A stretch of 64,000 bases of DNA from Sinisalibacter aestuarii (GTDB lineage Bacteria > Pseudomonadota > Alphaproteobacteria > Rhodobacterales > Rhodobacteraceae). The notes under the pieces were generated by a model. That model ran no database searches. It was not told the origin of the DNA and worked only from the letters and a program-made list of their open reading frames with translations. The DNA lies in NCBI RefSeq assembly GCF_027923545.1, contig NZ_BROH01000003.1:124001-188000 (forward strand). Direction: 5' to 3'. Of this stretch, positions 62,400-64,000 are shown piece by piece. Position numbers and translations under genes: made by a program. Numbering within the stretch: the first letter of the stretch is position 1; each line of letters begins with the position of its first letter.

Positions 62400-63944
62400 A
62401 TGGACGAGGGTCAGGCACGCAGGCGGACGCGCGGCGGCGGTGGGGCGGCGCGCCGGGCCGAGCGCACGGCGAAACGGATCGAGGCGGCGCCCCGGATCAC
62501 CCGGGCGATCCCGGATTACGAGCTTCTGAGCGAAGCGGCGTTGCAGATCATCGAGCGCAACGCCGATACCGTGCTGGAAGAGATCGGCGTGACCTTCTCC
62601 GACAATCCCGCGGCTCTTGCCCGCTGGCGCGACGCGGGGGCAGATGTGCGCGGCGAGCGGGTGCATATCCCGCGCGGGCTGGCGCGCAAGCTCTGCGCCA
62701 CCGCGCCCGCGCGCTTCACCCAGCATGCGCGCAACCCGGCCAATTCGGTCGAGATCGGCGGGCGCGATCTGGTGCTCGCGCCGGTCTATGGTCCGCCCTT
62801 CGTGCGTGATGCAGAGGGCGGGCGGCGCTATGCGACGATCGGGGATTTCCGCAATTTCGTGCGTCTTGGCCAGATGTCGCCCTGGCTGCACCATTCCGGC
62901 GGCACCGTCTGCGAGCCGACCGACGTGCCGGTCAACAAGCGCCATCTGGACATGTTGCTGGCCCATATGACGCTGTCGGACAAGCCGTTCATGGGATCGG
63001 TGACCGAACCGAGCCGCGCCGCCGACAGTGTGGAGATGGCGAAGATCCTGTTCGGCGCCGATTTCGTCGACCAGAACACGGTGATGGTCTCGCTGATCAA
63101 CATCAACTCGCCGCTCACCTTCGACGCGACGATGATGGGGGCGCTGGAAGTCTACGCGGCGGCGAACCAGGCCTGCATCGTCTCGCCCTTTATCGTCGGC
63201 GGGGCGATGGCGCCGGTTTCGGTGATGGGCACGCTCACCCAGGTGCTGGCCGAAACGCTGGCGGGGGTGGCCTACAGCCAGCTCGTGCGCCCCGGCGCGC
63301 CGGTGATCATGGGCGCCTTCGTCACCTCGATCGACATGAATTCGGGCGCGCCCACATTTGGCACACCGGAAGCCAGCCAGATCACCTATGGCGTGGGCCA
63401 GCTTGCCCGCCGCCTCGGGCTGCCCTACCGCTCGGCGGGGGGCTTTACCGGTTCCAAGCTGCCCGATGCGCAGGCCGGTTACGAAAGCGCCAACAGCCTG
63501 AATATGGGGCTGATGGCGGGCGTCAACTTCATGCTGCATGCCTGCGGCTGGCTCGAAGGCGGGCTGGTGGCGAGTTTCGAGAAATTCGTGATGGATGCCG
63601 ATCAGCTCGGCGCGCTGCACAAGATGGCGGCGGGCGTGGCGATGGACGAGGACGCCCAGGCGATGGATGCGATCCGCGAGGTGGGGCCGGGGGGCCACTA
63701 CCTTGGCTGCGGCCATACCCAGACCCATTTCAAATCCGCCTTCTGGCGGTCGCAGGTGCTGGATTACAAGCCGTTCGAGACCTGGGAGGAAGAGGGCGCG
63801 CGCGATACGCAGGCGCTGGCCGGGGCGCGGGTGGCGCGGTTGCTCGCCGATTACGAGGCGCCGGCGCTGGACCCGGCCATTCGTGCCGCGCTGGAGGCTT
63901 ATGTGGCCGAGAAGAAGGCCGCGATGCCCGACGCCTTCACCTGA
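62400..63944 (+). CDS. MttB-family (trimethylamine methyltransferase-like) corrinoid methyltransferase
   Basis: 514 residues from ATG 62400 after GGAGGG. The barrel carries S-D-K-P-F-M-G-S-V-T-E, V-S-L-I-N-I-N-S-P-L and Q-T-H-F-K-S-A-F-W. There is no in-frame amber codon, so it is the non-pyrrolysine branch, whose studied members demethylate glycine betaine, proline betaine or carnitine and pass the methyl group to a corrinoid protein. No corrinoid protein or activator gene is next to it in the window. The N-terminus is basic (R-R-T-R-G-G-G-G-A-A-R-R-A-E-R). Confidence 0.9.
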   Translation: MDEGQARRRTRGGGGAARRAERTAKRIEAAPRITRAIPDYELLSEAALQIIERNADTVLEEIGVTFSDNPAALARWRDAGADVRGERVHIPRGLARKLCATAPARFTQHARNPANSVEIGGRDLVLAPVYGPPFVRDAEGGRRYATIGDFRNFVRLGQMSPWLHHSGGTVCEPTDVPVNKRHLDMLLAHMTLSDKPFMGSVTEPSRAADSVEMAKILFGADFVDQNTVMVSLININSPLTFDATMMGALEVYAAANQACIVSPFIVGGAMAPVSVMGTLTQVLAETLAGVAYSQLVRPGAPVIMGAFVTSIDMNSGAPTFGTPEASQITYGVGQLARRLGLPYRSAGGFTGSKLPDAQAGYESANSLNMGLMAGVNFMLHACGWLEGGLVASFEKFVMDADQLGALHKMAAGVAMDEDAQAMDAIREVGPGGHYLGCGHTQTHFKSAFWRSQVLDYKPFETWEEEGARDTQALAGARVARLLADYEAPALDPAIRAALEAYVAEKKAAMPDAFT

Positions 63945-63951
63945 GCTCCGC

Positions 63952-64000
63952 TCACACCCCGTGGTCGGCGCGCGCCAGCAGCCGCGCCTCCGAGATCAGA
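63952..64000 (-). CDS. C-terminal end of an unidentified gene (partial)
   Basis: On the minus strand the last codons read L-I-S-E-A-R-L-L-A-R-A-D-H-G-V then TGA. Only 15 residues are in the window, so the protein cannot be named. It is convergent with the MttB gene. Confidence 0.35.
   Translation of the reverse strand, partial: LISEARLLARADHGV

Noticed and set aside
62400-63944. Pyrrolysine-type MttB
   Set aside because: No in-frame TAG, and no pylTSBCD genes in the window.

Overview
The window is a GC-rich chromosomal segment of an alphaproteobacterium, most likely order Rhodobacterales (Rhodobacter/roseobacter group). The evidence is the gene content and wording of the proteins: a DksA with one zinc-finger cysteine, a CtrA/SciP pair, an IscR lacking the usual cysteine triad, the pyrH-frr-uppS-cdsA-dxr-rseP-bamA-ompH-fabZ string, TrmFO, and a non-pyrrolysine MttB-family protein. 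I see no phage, plasmid, CRISPR array, tRNA, rRNA or intact transposon; it is core chromosome with several families of short intergenic repeats.

Layout. 1-200: end of a Coq10/RatA-like protein. 211-895: a degenerate tandem repeat array (about 181-190 bp per unit). 923-3385: Entner-Doudoroff genes eda and edd (minus). 3646-9267: lipoprotein, RlmI-type rRNA methyltransferase, PIN protein, M48 protease, DedA protein, MFS transporter. 9264-15597: a VWA (CoxE-like) gene and a MoxR ATPase gene, separated by a small membrane protein, a DUF2927-type lipoprotein, an acetyltransferase, an AraC regulator and an EamA transporter. 15854-17582: dksA and an FAD monooxygenase. 17698-27259: the translation/envelope cluster from pyrH to fabZ, which stops without the lpxA-lpxB genes that often follow. 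27327-29690: mnmA, a frameshifted sciP and ctrA. 29925-34441: ligA-recG. 34572-40912: a possibly SOS-controlled small membrane protein, an IscU-like protein, hisI, gluQ, trmFO, gyrA. 41128-45462: ctaA, M32 carboxypeptidase, VIT-family transporter, small protein, hydrolase. 45614-53283: the suf iron-sulfur assembly operon (iscR, desulfurase, sufB, small membrane protein, sufC, sufD, two Yip1-like proteins, sufS). 53370-60455: methyltransferase, tetR, ppk2, hydrolase, metA with a P-loop partner, two DMT transporters and an ABM-domain protein. 60452-63944: guaA and an MttB-family methyltransferase.

How the genes fit together. Edd and Eda form the Entner-Doudoroff route, with a LacI-type operator-like palindrome upstream of edd. 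The pyrH-fabZ block joins ribosome recycling, undecaprenyl and phospholipid precursor synthesis, isoprenoid entry and outer-membrane assembly. The suf block has its own regulator with a readable promoter. SciP and CtrA normally act together on cell-cycle, motility and gene-transfer-agent genes; here sciP has a one-base insertion in a C run. CtrA-type motifs (TTAACCAT or GTAA-N7-TTAA) also recur in the tandem repeat array and next to a LexA-type box before a 40-residue membrane protein.

The most interesting items are the CtrA-motif-bearing repeat array, the sciP frameshift, the LexA/CtrA-flanked small protein, the unannotated 48-residue protein inside the suf operon, and several dispersed hairpin families, one of which supplies the last codons of gluQ.
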